In this document: piece by piece, positions 43,980 to 55,815 of the stretch | How the letters are laid out: each line of letters begins with the position of its first letter | Position numbering within the stretch: position 1 is the stretch's first letter | From: Coprinellus micaceus | Taxonomy: Eukaryota > Basidiomycota > Agaricomycetes > Agaricales > Psathyrellaceae | Assembly: GCA_951394405.1 (NCBI GenBank) | Contig: OX596336.1 | Span: 930,001 to 994,000, forward strand | Length of the DNA stretch: 64,000 nucleotides | Direction of reading: 5' to 3' | Position numbers and translations under genes: made by a program | The notes under the pieces: generated by a model | Databases searched by the model: none | Told to the model about the DNA's origin: nothing | What the model saw: the letters and a program-made list of their open reading frames with translations, nothing else

Positions 43980-46390
43980 ATTGTATTTGAACACTCGTTC
44001 TAGGCCCCTGGTCGGTTGGCACCGACCGGGGTTTGGGGATATTTCCGTCGAGGTTGCTTTGTTCTTCGCCACCGCATCTTCAGAGTTTCTACGTGGTCGT
44101 GGTCGTGGCCTGGACCTTGTAGCTTGGGACCGATTCAGACTCTTGATTTTCTTTCAACTCACCTTATTTCAAAGGGTGAGGGGGCTAGCTGCAACGTCAC
44201 CCCGCCCAGGACCCTGACCCGTGACATTGTCACTGCTCGGGACCATACCATTCAATAAGTACTTTAATTTGGGTATGAATGCGGGTACGTACGTACGGTG
44301 GAGCCCTGGAACGGTTTGGCCCCCCTTTCCTTCCTTTCCCTCTCCCCTCGCGAGCGTACTCACCTGCAGCAGTCAACGAGCAAATCAGGAGTCGTGATTT
44401 GCCACTAGGGGCGCGATGAACCCTATCCCAACCCCCGTCCCCCCAATTGCATAGTACGTTTTCCGTCGTCATCCGAGGCCAAGCTCTGACACGTACCCAT
44501 TCGAAGCGCCGGCCCCGCGGTACGTTCCACCTTTGTCCCTACAGAAGCGCCCTATAACCATACCATTCCCAGTTGCTCGGAGCAGTGTTCTCGTATCTGC
44601 TGATGGGAGTGTTGCTTGTGCAAATCGGTGCGTCGCATTCGCTCCATCCTCAACTAGCCAGGCACGCGTCATCCTTAACCTCATTCAACAGGGCAATACT
44701 CCCAGAATACCGGCGCTACCGACAGGGTATACCTTCGCATAATAGGCGCGTCAGCTACGCGAACCACCAGCCCCTCGTGTCTAATCGGCCTCCCTCTGTC
44801 CAGTTGTTCTCGTCTTTCTTTGCCAAGCCCTCCAACTTGCGATCACCACGCAGAAAGGATGGCGCGTCCTGGTGCTCGGATTCACCATGCCCGAGCTCTT
44901 GGTCCTTCAGTCGCCCATCACCGGAGGTGTTGCAGTTCTCAACGGTGCTGGTGCGTACTGCTCTGCTACATCACCTTGGTCCATATTTCGATTTTCTGAT
45001 ACCCAACTCCCTTAGTCGCGCTCCTTGTTCAAGGATTCTTCGCATGGTATGAATTCTGCCGTTCAGTAACTCCAGTCTGGTGCTGAGAAAGCATAGGAGA
45101 ATCCGCTCTATTGGGAGTAGACATGGCTACGCCAGAACGATACTACCCCTCATTATACTGCTGGTACGTCGCTTCTTTGCGCTTTGTAGGGCCATATTTT
45201 CCTCACAACCTATCCATCAGCTCAGCCTGCTGCAGTTCGCCTCTGCCATGACCATATCCGTTCTCGTATGTGCCCGCTCGCAGATCGTTCGACAAACCAT
45301 AGACCCTACTGAACCCCCATTTTAGTTTATTCGTGCGGGGGCTGACTCGCGCATGCTCTATAAGATGCACGCCGTCGGTCCGTTGTACCTTGGGTCTAAA
45401 CTAGCCTGCGACGGGCTCATAACAATCTCCATGATCGCTATCGTGAGTCTCGAGTCTACCTTTGACGCATTATTCAGCTCTTCTAAATCCCTGGATCCCG
45501 CCGTGACGATCCTCCAGCTTTACTGGATACGCCAGGACACAACTCTCAGACGGACACAGACCCTGTTAAATGCCCTAATTCGGAACACCATTGAGAACGG
45601 TTTCGTCACCACAGCCTTCGTAGTCGCCAATTTGGCCGTTTATTCCCTTCGCAAGCATGATGGCAGCGGTTTTGCCTTGTACGTGCCTATCCACTGCTCG
45701 TTCGTACATACTCTAACTTGGATCTGGGTCTTTCCAGTCAAAATATCCTCGGCTTTATGTGAGTATTGGCCCTATGTCATCCTCGCGCTTCCGGCCAATT
45801 TCCCATCGGTGCTTAGATATGTGATCGTACTTCTCACCACACTGAATCGTCGGGAAGACCATAGGGACGGGGGCGCGGACTCCAGTCGGTTCACCGACTT
45901 CTACATGGATAATCTAGACCTGTCGACCGGCGTGTCGGACTCGCAGGGTTTCCCGGGCTCGAGAACCACGCCAGTTCTCGTTCAGATCGATCGAACCAGA
46001 ACAGTGGACGACGCTACGCCCGTGTCCAAGCCCCGATCCCGAAATGGCGTTCACATATATTCGCTCGACCTGCCCAAGGGTTCCAGTAGCTGTGACCAGC
46101 CTGCATAGAGATAGAAATTACCGGCATGTCACTCTGGCCCTCCGTAATTGTTCAGACAAATAGTCACGCATGACACAATTCGTTCCTTTCGGGTGTCTTC
46201 AAGCGCCCATTAATGGAGCAACTCTACCGGAGCGAAGCCGATCGATTTCGGGTTTTGGGCGCTTACGGGACTTCCTGTCATTGATGCCGTAGGCTGAGAC
46301 CCAGTATGGCCGCCGTGTTCTTGGTGACGGACCTCCCAAATCGTCCTGTCGGAAATACGTCTTCCATCACCTAGGGTAGGCAACGGCGCT
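43980..46390 (+). repeat. Segmental duplication unit B (DUF6534 locus)
   Basis: Closely similar to units A and C. The match with C extends further 3' (through CCTCCCAAATCGTCCT to about 46390) than with A, so B and C share a longer unit. Confidence 0.85.
44416..46108 (+). pseudogene. DUF6534-type membrane protein, duplicated copy B (degenerate)
   Basis: Same exon plan as copy A, from MNPIPTPVPPIA to SLDLPKGSSSCDQPA. Two lesions are visible. First, at the exon 4/5 junction the sequence reads CGCATAATAGG, so even the GT of copies A and C is gone. Second, at the exon 6/7 junction (exon end 45046, exon start 45088) splicing gives TG+A, a stop, where copies A and C give TGG for the conserved Trp. 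The signature LRRTQTLLNALIRNTIENGF is still intact, so inactivation is recent. Only a very short alternative intron would avoid the stop. Confidence 0.7.
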
Positions 46391-47052
46391 TTAAAGAAAC
46401 CCTCAATCAGGCCCGATCTTAGATAGATATTTCACGCCGTTTGTTTAAACGCCCAAGGTCGAGCACATCGCCTTCAAGTTCTTTAAACGCGTTTTAACGT
46501 GACAGCGACATACTCTCAACAGACCTGTGCTCCGATCTGCGTTTCAATGGATTATTGCATATTTAATTAACGACAATAAAGTACGGTTTCAAGAGAAGGG
46601 TTCAAACATCTTCGTGTAACATTTAAACACGCGTTTACATGAGGATTTGAATGGCAGGGATTACTTCCAGTAGCTTGTCAGACTCGCGGGACTGTATAAA
46701 CCAGAACCTACGCCCATTCTCCCTCCCTATATGATCCTCCGGAAAGAGCCCAGGAGGAACTTACGCTTCAGCGTTCGTTCCTCTTGCACGTGAACTCTGA
46801 CGGACCCCCCGTAGACATGCGGGCGCCGAACGTATGCCGCGATCCTTTTGTTGACGTGCGAGCTCGGGTTCTAAAGTCCCGAACGTTGTGGTTTTGTCCT
46901 CCTTTTCTCCATCTCGGGATTGGGAAGGGTCCCGGGGCCCTGGGACGTCTTCAGAACGTCCCCTCCACGTTAAACCGTGTGATGGACCCACAGAATAGGA
47001 CTTCAGAACCACTGGTGTGGTCACTGGTGGCCACAATGAAGGATGGGCCCCT
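46391..47052. other. Intergenic region, no gene recognised
   Basis: About 660 bases, locally AT-richer than the surroundings (46400-46700), with no supported coding sequence. It may be decayed repeat next to the LINE relic. Confidence 0.35.
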
Positions 47053-47670
47053 TTATGAAGCTCCATGGGATTGAACGCCCTTGAGAAGGTACCCCTTACA
47101 AGAGGCTCGCACATCCTCGATCACGGTGCCGATACCCGCTGCGCTTCGCATACGCTCGACACCCATCTCGACGGGGAGGGTTGGAAGCTTCCTGAGGGCC
47201 GTCTCCATATCTTTCATCCAGCCGTCCTTTCCCTCGCCGTACATGAGGAGCGCATCTCGGTAGACCTTGTGGGCCTGATGCTCCTCGGGAAGGCCCAGCG
47301 CGTTCCGTGCGCCCCAAAGCGCGAGTAACAAACGCTTGTGACGGAGGGGGGTTACGCCTGTCTTGATGAATAGGGAAGCCGACCCGGATTCCCTGTCTTG
47401 GGGGAGGAGACGCCGGAGGAACCGGAGCTGGACTATCTCTCTGGCTTTGAGGCCTCCGTTGCCGATATCGACAATGGCTTCGGACCCGGATGTGAGGTGG
47501 GGCTCTATTCTTGAGTAGTACCGTGCGAGGCCGTCGCGGAGGGAGAGAGGCCCCGTACGCGCATCTGTATCGAAGGCGCTGGACGAGGCTGATCGAGCGT
47601 TGGAGGTACGAACGGCGTGGTGTTGGGACGAGAATGAATCATAGACGGAGATCGGACTGTCGTCTATTGA
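47053..47670 (-). pseudogene. Relic of a LINE-type reverse transcriptase (C-terminal part)
   Basis: On the minus strand an open stretch reads LRDGLARYYSRIEPHLTSGS, then EIVQLRFLRRLLPQ, SASLFIKTGVTPLRHKRLLL, ALWGARNALGLPEEHQAHKV, and GKDGWMKDMETALRKLP. The order (segment with R-FLRRLL, then xLFxxTGxxPLRxRRLxLAL, then a W-xxD-xxxAL helix) is that of the region after the catalytic core of non-LTR reverse transcriptases. The catalytic domain itself is missing, so this is a 5'-lost fragment of a retroelement, probably inert. No poly-A tail or target duplication was seen. Confidence 0.6.
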
Positions 47671-48003
47671 GGCGGGTCAATGCAGTGTGCTATGCCAGTA
47701 AGGGCCCGTCTTCGGACTTACAAGCTCCACCCCTCCCAAATTGAGCCTCCCATTGGTGCTTAGTCGTAGTGTCCATCTACATCCCAGTCAGCGCTGCAAT
47801 TTCGTACAAGAGGGAAACACGTACTTTGGTATTCACGACATTCACTACGACTTGCCGAAGACAGGCGAAGTCATCCTCGAAATGAGTTATTGGGATATCT
47901 TCCATTCCTTCGCCAATCTCCTGGCTGATTTGGACGTTCCTTTCGCAGGTGTGACTGTAATATTTCAGTACGCCAGTACCTCCCTTGCATAAAAGAAGGA
48001 AAG
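47671..48003. other. Intergenic region with possibly conserved 3' flank of ULD copy B
   Basis: About 330 bases. Near 47918 the phrase CCTGGCTGATTTGGACGTTC closely resembles CCTGGCTGACTTGGACATTT at the same relative place (about 80 bases) beyond the stop of ULD copy C. No gene is supported. Confidence 0.4.
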
Positions 48004-49286
48004 TTACCATAAGACCCGCTTTGCGCTGGCGTTCCCCACGATGGTCCCATTGCACAGCGGACACTCCACCTGACCGACCGATCTGGTGCGAAACATCACG
48101 ACACTAATGATGACGGTACTTTCCGAGCCCAAGGAACCCAGTTCCTGCTCACCAATCACAGTGACCTCGCGATTATCGTCCATCGATACTTCGAATAGAT
48201 TGCGATTTACGTATCTTTCGAGTATAGGGCCTCGAAAATGGTCCATGGAATATCTCTGAAGCAATTCCCGCCCCAGAACCTAGTGAATTGATTAGCTGAG
48301 CTACCAAGGCGATGTGAAGGGCGACCCAGGATACTCACCTCGTAACTACTCGGCACCTGGGCAAATAGGTGCTTCGTACCAAAGGGGTCGATGACCCAAA
48401 TGCGAGTTGATAACACGGTTGGATGGGGTAGCGCCTGGCTCGCCGTCATCATGGACACCAACAGTGCCATCTGCTCGCCATGTGAAGCCATGTGTTGCCC
48501 CTGTTGCGCCAGTTGCGATTTGAGGGAGACGATTTTGTTGGTCAAGTCGTCATTCTTCCGCTGGACCAACGCCTGCGTCTCAATATGCCCAACTGCCTGT
48601 CGAGGGGGAACATGTGAGGATTGGTTAATTTTGACGACGTGGAAGAGACTCACAGAGAATTCGTCGAGAAAGAAGGATATATCTCGTTCGCACTGAGCTA
48701 TCGCGGCCGCGACGTGGTCGTGATCTAAACTGCTCGCACACAGAAGCTCCTCAAGCGTCGTCTGGGTGGAGGCGAGACGTCTGTAGAGTATATTCGGTTT
48801 AAGTCAGATCTGTTCCAAGATACTGCTGGGGGAGGTATCAGACCTTACGAGCAATTCGGCGTTCTCAGAAGACGGAAACTTCTCCACCAGTCGCTCTTCT
48901 AAGCTCTGTAGCTTCACCCGGAGCTGCGCGATGCTGTCTTGATTTTGATAGTGTGCCTAGAGCCACAGCCGGAGTCTGACTGAGGGAGGCGTCATATCCG
49001 ACGAAGTATGCATACGTACCTCCACGATTGTGAGCACCTGGGCCAGTGCTTTAAGCGTGCCCTTCACCGACGGCCCTATTACCGGCGCTATTTCCGCTAT
49101 CGATCCTCCCACTTCTGCCACGACGACGAGCTTCCTCGCAAATGGCCGTAACAATCGCTTCCAATTCTTGGGTTTTGGAACAAGAACTCCAGAGTCTCGG
49201 TCGGGAGAGACGTAGCTTCTGGCTTGCTCGATCCAGCGTCGCAATATGGAGCGAGAGATTGCGGGATTTTCAGTTACTGACGCCAT
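48004..49286 (-). CDS. HeLo/4HB-like + ubiquitin-like + Cys-pair protein, copy B
   Basis: Five exons on the minus strand, 49286-49020, 48956-48844, 48780-48654, 48596-48339 and 48279-48004, giving 346 aa. The start MASVTENPAIS was chosen because copy C begins at the matching place. RLLRPFARKLVVVAEVGGSI and APVIGPSVKGTLKALAQVL form the first helices of a HeLo/MLKL-like bundle, followed by ISFFLDEFS and a coiled-coil linker. IWVIDPFGTKHLFAQVP (about 236-252) opens a ubiquitin-like fold that ends STVIISVVMF. The last 20 residues hold CPLC (Cys328, Cys331) and finish RVLW. The last exon has exactly the same length (276 nt) as in copy C. Function unknown. Confidence 0.82.
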
Positions 49287-51325
49287 GGGGCACGACAACG
49301 AGAGTGTGTTAGCGAGGCCGAGCAGGGAATCTGGAGAGAGGTGGATGGGTGTTTGCGGGGCTCGACAGTGGTATAACATGTTGGTTGGCGAGCATCCTGT
49401 CAAGCAAATGGCAACCGTGGCGGCAAAGCAAGCGCTTTGTATTCGAGCATTGTCCACTTTTCATCTGAATGGGCGCCTAGACAGCAGCATCAGTCCTGAC
49501 GTCCCTATCAACGGGACCCACAACGCAATAGCATAGGTACAATAAAACCGTTATCTGAGGTGACAACTTACGTGAGGGACCAAGTTCAGTCAGAGAGGGT
49601 GTGGTTGAGCCAACTACGAATTCCAACAGCTGGTTGGTCGTTCGAATTAAATTGTCGCCAATCAAGGAAAAGAAGGTGAGTGAATGGGAAGGGGCGCTTT
49701 TATGCGCTCATGGCTAGTCATTGAACGCTAGAAAAGCTACTTGGTATGAGCGAGCTGTGTAGGAGAGCCGTTGAGTTCTGGTCCTCGTCGTGCCCAGGGA
49801 GTGAGTCTTTCTATATAGATGAGGGATAGAATCGAGGGACGAAGGTGGGCCAAATGAACGTGTGGGTGGCCCCTGGACGACAAGCAACGACCTCAAGGAT
49901 GGTGATAGTCGGCCGGGACCGCGGGACCCACAGGGGTGAATTCCGGCGAATCAAGAAGGGCTCGTGGGAAGTCGGCGGGGGAAGCGCCCGTCCGGTCGCC
50001 GTCGCTGTTGAAATTGAATTTCAGCCCACTTGGGCTTGGAAAACACATTCTACTTAGCCTCGAACTTGCTCCACCTTTGCGACGAACAGCGAGTAGGTCG
50101 TGGAACTCGTGTTTCCAGATAACACGCTCAGCATTTAACCGATGGGTAGGGGGTACCAGTATGACCCTAGCCCGGCCACCGTGTTATGGCCCTGCCTACT
50201 CCCTCCCAAAACAGCCACGCCAACGACAGAACGAGGCCACCCTCAGTTTAGGCCCTAGAATCGGCAAGAATTCGAATCGTACCATCGTACCCCGGTCCTC
50301 GTCCTGCGACTCTCCGTTGGGGAACAGGCGTGCCCCGTTCTTGGACTCCCCTTTTCACCCTTTCATTCTATCGACTGGATCCACTACATGCCGCCCAGAA
50401 CCTCTCCACGCTCCTTCCACACCTTAATATCCGCTCGGCCGCCGTAGCAACTTCGCTGCTCTCCCATGCGCCCTCCGACCAACCCCACAAAGCGATTAGC
50501 ACTTCCCCTCTGTCTGCGGATCTTGCGTCCGATTCTTTATCGACGTCAAAAGGTCTGGAGCTCAAACATGCCCCGCCTGGCATCTCGTAGATGAGGAGGG
50601 CTTCCTCGGCCAGCACTTAGGTAGCGGACTCCGATCTGCACGTCAACGGTCGAACTTTCGCAGGTATTGCGTTCGAGACTTCTTGGGGTCACGATTATCA
50701 CCACATACCTGCCCTCGCATGAAACGAGGTTTCTGTCCTCGCCACAACTCGGGGACTGCAGAACCCAAACTCAAAGCGTCCTTCCGGCCTCGTGGAAGAA
50801 GTTCTCTCGTTTCCCCGAATGTCTTCGTTTTATATCCAGGTCCATAGTCTGTGGCGGAGAACACGCATCCTCAGGCCTCTACTACTTATGCACACGCACC
50901 CCCTGCATCCCCCATCCGCCCACCTCAAAAGTCTCTCAAATCGATGGCGTAAGCCACCGTGGGGGCCAATAGCCCCAGCCTCCTTGAAAGAGATGCGGTT
51001 CCCGGGAAGAAGAAACTTTGTACGCCATTTCTCAGGTCGTTCGACTGGCTCCCAGTTCTTGCACTTGAAGCGATGTCCTCGTCAAACAGTGTTGGCATGA
51101 AAACCGAGGGGGGATGTGCGGCCTCTCCGATGTTTGGGGAAAGCCTGCTCGCCTTGATCACGATTTGCTGAAGCGATTGGAAGTCTTCTTGTGGCGACGT
51201 CGCTCGGACTCGATCACCACTTTCCCGTACTGGCTGTTCTTCCTGGCTGACTTGGACATTTTTATCGCACCACCGACTAGCGTAGGGATGTCAGACCCAG
51301 ATGAAAGAAGCGGCAGCAGAGAAAC
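49287..51325. other. 2-kb region between ULD copies B and C
   Basis: It contains the promoter of copy B (left part) and the 3' flank of copy C (right part). Many short frames were examined on both strands and none is supported. No terminal repeats were recognised. Confidence 0.4.
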
Positions 51326-52617
51326 CTACCACAGGACGCGCGCGTTCTTCTCCGCCAGCGGAATGAAGGCTTTACACAATGGACACTTGACACCGTCCAC
51401 GGTGATATCGCTGAATACAACGACGCTCATCACAACCGTGGAGTCGGGCTCAAGGGTATGGAGATCTTGTTCATGCAGTGGGAACACCTGGCGGTCGTCG
51501 TCCAGGGACAGCTCAAACTGGTTCTTTGCCACGAAGCCTTCGAGCGCCTTCTGCATCTTGGGATTTCTGCGGTACTTATCCAGCATCAACCTTCCGAGAT
51601 CCTACTCGCTCGTAAGTCATGTCAGATATGCGGAGATTGCAGACCTACGGCGAGTGTGTGTGGAATCTGCACGATCCGTTGCTCGATGCCGAATGGGTCG
51701 ATGATTGTGACCGATATCACGTCTCGTCCCTTTGCGGGAATCTGCAAGGTTTCAAATATCAGGGCTAACTTTGTGTTTACGACTTCCCCATGCTCTCTGT
51801 GGTGTGCGAGCTCTGCTTTGACAGCCTCGAGTTCTGCGATGGTTCTTTCATGCTTGCTATGTAGTAGTGATTGCGTCTCGACATGGCCCATTGCCTGTAC
51901 AGTGACCATCGATTTTAGTAATGAGGTTTATAGCACCATCGTAATGGCGCACTCACCGAGAACTGGCTGAGGAAGAACGACACGTCTTTCTCACACTGGG
52001 ATATTGTTGTGGAGACGTGACCATAGTCCAGAGTGCTCGCCGCTACCAACTTGTTAAGATCTTGTTCGATACACTCCAGTCCGCTACGGGTCGCCGTGTG
52101 TCCAATGGTGAGCCTGGCAGATCTAGGAAGGAGCAAATACACGCACCTATTTAGCCATTCTACGTTCTCAGATCCAGGAAACCTCTCCACATTCTTCTTT
52201 ACTTCCCGTAGCTTCTGTAGAAGTCCGTCGATACACTCGTGGTTTTGGAAGCGTTGCTGAATTTAGACGGAATTGGCTAGGATGAAAATGCACTCAACAT
52301 CAACTGAAGTCTGAGCGTACCTCAATGAGCTTGAGAGTCTTCGTCAGTGCATCGAGGGACCCTTTGAAAGGAGCCCCGAGAATTGGGACCGCTTCGGCAA
52401 TTGATGCCCCGACGTCGGCGATTGGGGTCATCTTCCGAGCGAATGGCCGAAGAAACGATCTCCAACGTCGCTTGGTTAAATCCGTGGCCTCTGGGTTTCC
52501 CTGAAGCTTCCCATTGGTCCTTAGCAGTGATACTCCACTGAAAATTCTATGGAAGCTTGATCTTCCTTGGTTCTTTGGAGTCTCCGAGGCAATTTCGTTC
52601 GACGACTCGGACACCAT
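51326..52617 (-). CDS. HeLo/4HB-like + ubiquitin-like + Cys-pair protein, copy C
   Basis: Five exons on the minus strand, 52617-52321, 52256-52147, 52083-51957, 51894-51649 and 51601-51326, giving 351 aa. It aligns with copy B throughout: SFLRPFARKMTPIADVGASI, EAVPILGAPFKGSLDALTKT, VSFFLSQFS, AMGHVETQSLLHSKHERTIA (B: AVGHIETQALVQRKND), ISVTIIDPFGIEQRIVQIP and STVVMSVVVF. It ends CPLC (Cys333, Cys336) and NARVLW. Exon 3 is 127 nt and exon 5 is 276 nt in both copies, and intron 2 is 63 nt in both. For intron 2 the acceptor giving ...WLNS was preferred over a nearer AG that would leave only a 24-nt intron. It has the same orientation as B, about 3.3 kb away. Function unknown. Confidence 0.82.
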
Positions 52618-53414
52618 GCTGGCGGAGGGGGTTGCGAGGGAGGGATTCGGGAGGGATGCACAAGGAAGGCTGTTTGGGGGATTGAGATATAAGCCCCCTG
52701 CTAAGTGTTGTATTTCTATAGAACTTTTTTGGATCCTGTCAGACATGGATCCAATGCGTTGCAATGCTCAACGCTTGTCCCCTTACCCCTTGTTCAGTAG
52801 TTAGGCGCCCGGGGAGTCTAATATATATATTTTTAATTTGTCCGCCGGTGCCGCTAAGTGGCCGGATCCCACTGTTTCTGGCTTCTCAAGTTTAAAATAT
52901 GTGTAATGTCGTAGCTCAGAACAGCACACATGTGGAAGCGCGACTTGACGAGGAGGCGATTCAGAATCGCAGTTTCCATGGTTGTCGCCACAGTGGTATG
53001 CGGTGACATCTTCAAACGCACACTATCGCACATAGGTACAAACACCCAGACTGGGCCGCCGTCATTCTTCTCCAACCTTAGGGCTGTGCCATAACTCTGT
53101 CATCCTCAAGTCACCCGTAACGCGCTGCAACTGCAAGCATGGAACAGCTTTGTTTGGGCAGAGGAGGCAATGATGAGAAGTTGAGAACCATCCGGTTTGG
53201 TCCCAGCAGCGCGTTGGGACCTCGAGATATCAGTGAAGGGGTCGAGTTCTCAGAGACCCCTGAGGATCCCAGCCCCCACTGGATCGCTCTATTCGCCGCG
53301 ATTTACGGTTTTCGCCCTCCCTCATGCATTTGTCAGTTCCGTTCCGCACGTATGTTTACTACCGTTATGCCCTTATGTACGTACGTGCGGTAACCAGGTT
53401 CTCAAGCGCAGAGG
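52618..53414. other. Intergenic region upstream of ULD copy C
   Basis: About 800 bases with the copy C promoter. A 73-codon minus-strand frame at 52854-53075 has plausible composition but no start context, splice or family support. Confidence 0.35.
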
Positions 53415-55815
53415 ATTGCATTTGAATACTCGTTCTAGGCCCTTGGTCCGTTGGCACGCCGGCGGCTACCGACAGAGATTTGGGCGTATTTTCCTCGAGG
53501 TTGCTTTGTTCTTCCCAACCGCGTCTTTAGAGTTTCTATGTGGTCGTGGCCTCGAGGGACCTTGGGTAGCTTGGGATTAATTCAGACTCACGGTTTCCTT
53601 TCAACTCAGGTTAACGTCACCCCGCCCAGGACTGTGACCCGCGGCGTCGCCACTGCTCGGCATCATCTTATTCAATGCTTTGAATTGGCTATGAATACGG
53701 ATATGTACGGCGGGTGGAACTCTAGAATGGCTCGGCTGTCCTTTTTCCCCCTTTCCCTCTCCCCTCACCAGCATACTCACCTGGAGCAGTCAACCAGTGA
53801 ATCAGGTGTTGTGATCAGCCACTAGGGATGCGATGAACCCCATTCCAACCCCAGTCCCCCCAATTGCATAGTACGTTTGCCATCGTCATCCAAGGCCAAG
53901 CTCTGACGCGTACCCATCCAACCCAGCGCCGGGCCTGCAGTACGTTCCACCTTTGTCCCTACAGAAGCACCCTATAGGACTACCATTCCCAGTTGCTTGG
54001 AGCAGTGTTCTCATACCTGCTGATGGGAGTGTTGCTTGTGCAAATCGGTGCGTCGCGTTCGCTCCACCCTCAACCAGTCAGGCACGGGTCATCCTCAACC
54101 TGATTCAACAGGCCAATACTTCCAGAATACCGGCGCTACCGACAGGGTGTACCTTCGCATAGTAGGCGCGTCAGCCACATGAACTACCAGCTCCTCTTAT
54201 CTAATCGGCCTCTCTATTCAGTTGTTCTCGTCTTTCTTTGTCAAGCCCTCCAACTTGCGATCACCACGCAGAAGGGATGGCGCGTCCTGGTGCTCGGATT
54301 CACCAAGCCCGAGCTCATGGTCCGTCAGTCGCCCTTGATCGGAGCTGTTGCAGGTCTCAACGGTGTCGGTGCGTACTGCTCTGCTACATCATGTTGGTCC
54401 AGATTTCGATCCTCGGATACTCAACTCCCCTTAGTCTCGCTCCTTGTTCAAGGATTCTTCGCATGGTATGAATTTTGCCGTTCAGCATCTCCAGTCTGGT
54501 GCTGAGGAAGCATAGGAGGATCCGTTCTATCGGGAGTAGACATGGCTGCGTCGGAACGATACCCGTCGTTATACTGCTGGTACGTCGCTTCTTTGCGCTT
54601 TGTAGTGCCATATTCTCTTTACACCCTTTCTCTATCAGCTCAGCCTGCTGCAGTTTGCCTCTGCCATCGCCATATCCGCTCTTGTACGTGCCCGATCGCC
54701 AATTGATCGACGAGTCATAGCCCCTACTGAATCCCTGTTTTAGTTTATTCTTGCTGGGGCAGACTCACGCACGCTCTATAAGATGAGCACCGTCGGCCCA
54801 TTGCATCTTGGGTTTAAACTAGTCTGCGACGGGCTTATAACAATCTCCATGATCTCTATCGTAAGTCTCGAATCTACCTTCGACGCATTATTCAGCTAAA
54901 TCCCTGGATCCCGCCATTACGGTCCTCCAGCTTTACTGGATACGCCAGGACACAACTCTCAGACGGACACAGACCCTGTTAAATGCCCTAATTCGGAACA
55001 CCATTGAGAGCGGTTTCGTCACCACAGCGTTCGTCGTGGCCAATTTGGCCGTCTATTGCCTTCGCAAGCACGATGGTAGCAACTTTGTCTTGTACGTTCC
55101 CATCTACTGCCTGCTCGGGCATACTCTAACTTGGATCTGGGTCTTTCCAGTCAAAATACCCTCGGCTTCATGTGAGTACTGGCACTATGTGGTTCTCGCG
55201 CTCCCGGCCAATTTTACCATCCGATGCTTAGATATGCGATCGTACTTCTCACCACACTGAATCATCGACAAGACCATAGGGATGGGAGCGCGGAGTCAAG
55301 TCGGTTCACCGACTTCTACATGGATGGTCTGGACCTGTCGACCGACGTAGACTCGCAGGGTTTTCCGGGCTCGATAACTACGCCAGTTCTCGTCCAGGTC
55401 GATCGAACCGGAACAGTGGACGACGCTACGCCTGTATCCAAGCCCCGATCCCGAAATGACCTTCACACATATTCACTCGACCTGCCCAAGGGCTCCAGCA
55501 GCTGCGACCCGCCCGCATAGAGATAGAAATTACCGGCCTGTCACTCTGGCCCTTCGTCATCCCTCAAACAAATAGTCACGCATAATGCAAATCGCCCTTT
55601 CCTTTCGGGAGTCTTCAACCGCCCATTAGTGGGGCAACTCTGCCGGGCGCGAAGCCAATCGATTTCGGGTTTTGGGCGCTTACGGGACTCCTTGATGCTG
55701 CAGGCCGAGACCTAGCCCTCAGTATGGTTGCCGTGTTCTTGGTGATGAACCTCCCAAATCGTCCTTTCGGGATTACGTCTTGGGGACTCCCATCACATAG
55801 GGTGGGCAACGGCCC
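53415..55815 (+). repeat. Segmental duplication unit C (DUF6534 locus)
   Basis: Third copy of the 2.3-kb unit, same orientation as A and B. It shares with B the extended 3' end (CCTCCCAAATCGTCCTTTCG and on to about 55815). Confidence 0.85.
53833..55520 (+). CDS. DUF6534-type membrane protein, duplicated copy C
   Basis: Same exon plan as copy A, from MNPIPTPVPPIA to SLDLPKGSSSCDPPA. The conserved Trp at the exon 6/7 junction is kept, and the signature LRRTQTLLNALIRNTIESGF is present. As in copy A, the exon 4/5 junction (CGCATAGTAGG near 54161) leaves the downstream exon one base out of frame if the GT is used. It is unclear whether it is a gene with unusual splicing or a pseudogene. A small deletion in the intron before LYWIRQDT is neutral. 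It lies immediately upstream of the intact paralog D. Confidence 0.58.

Noticed and set aside
52854..53075. 73-codon minus-strand frame
   Set aside because: Composition is protein-like but there is no supporting context, paralog or splice structure.
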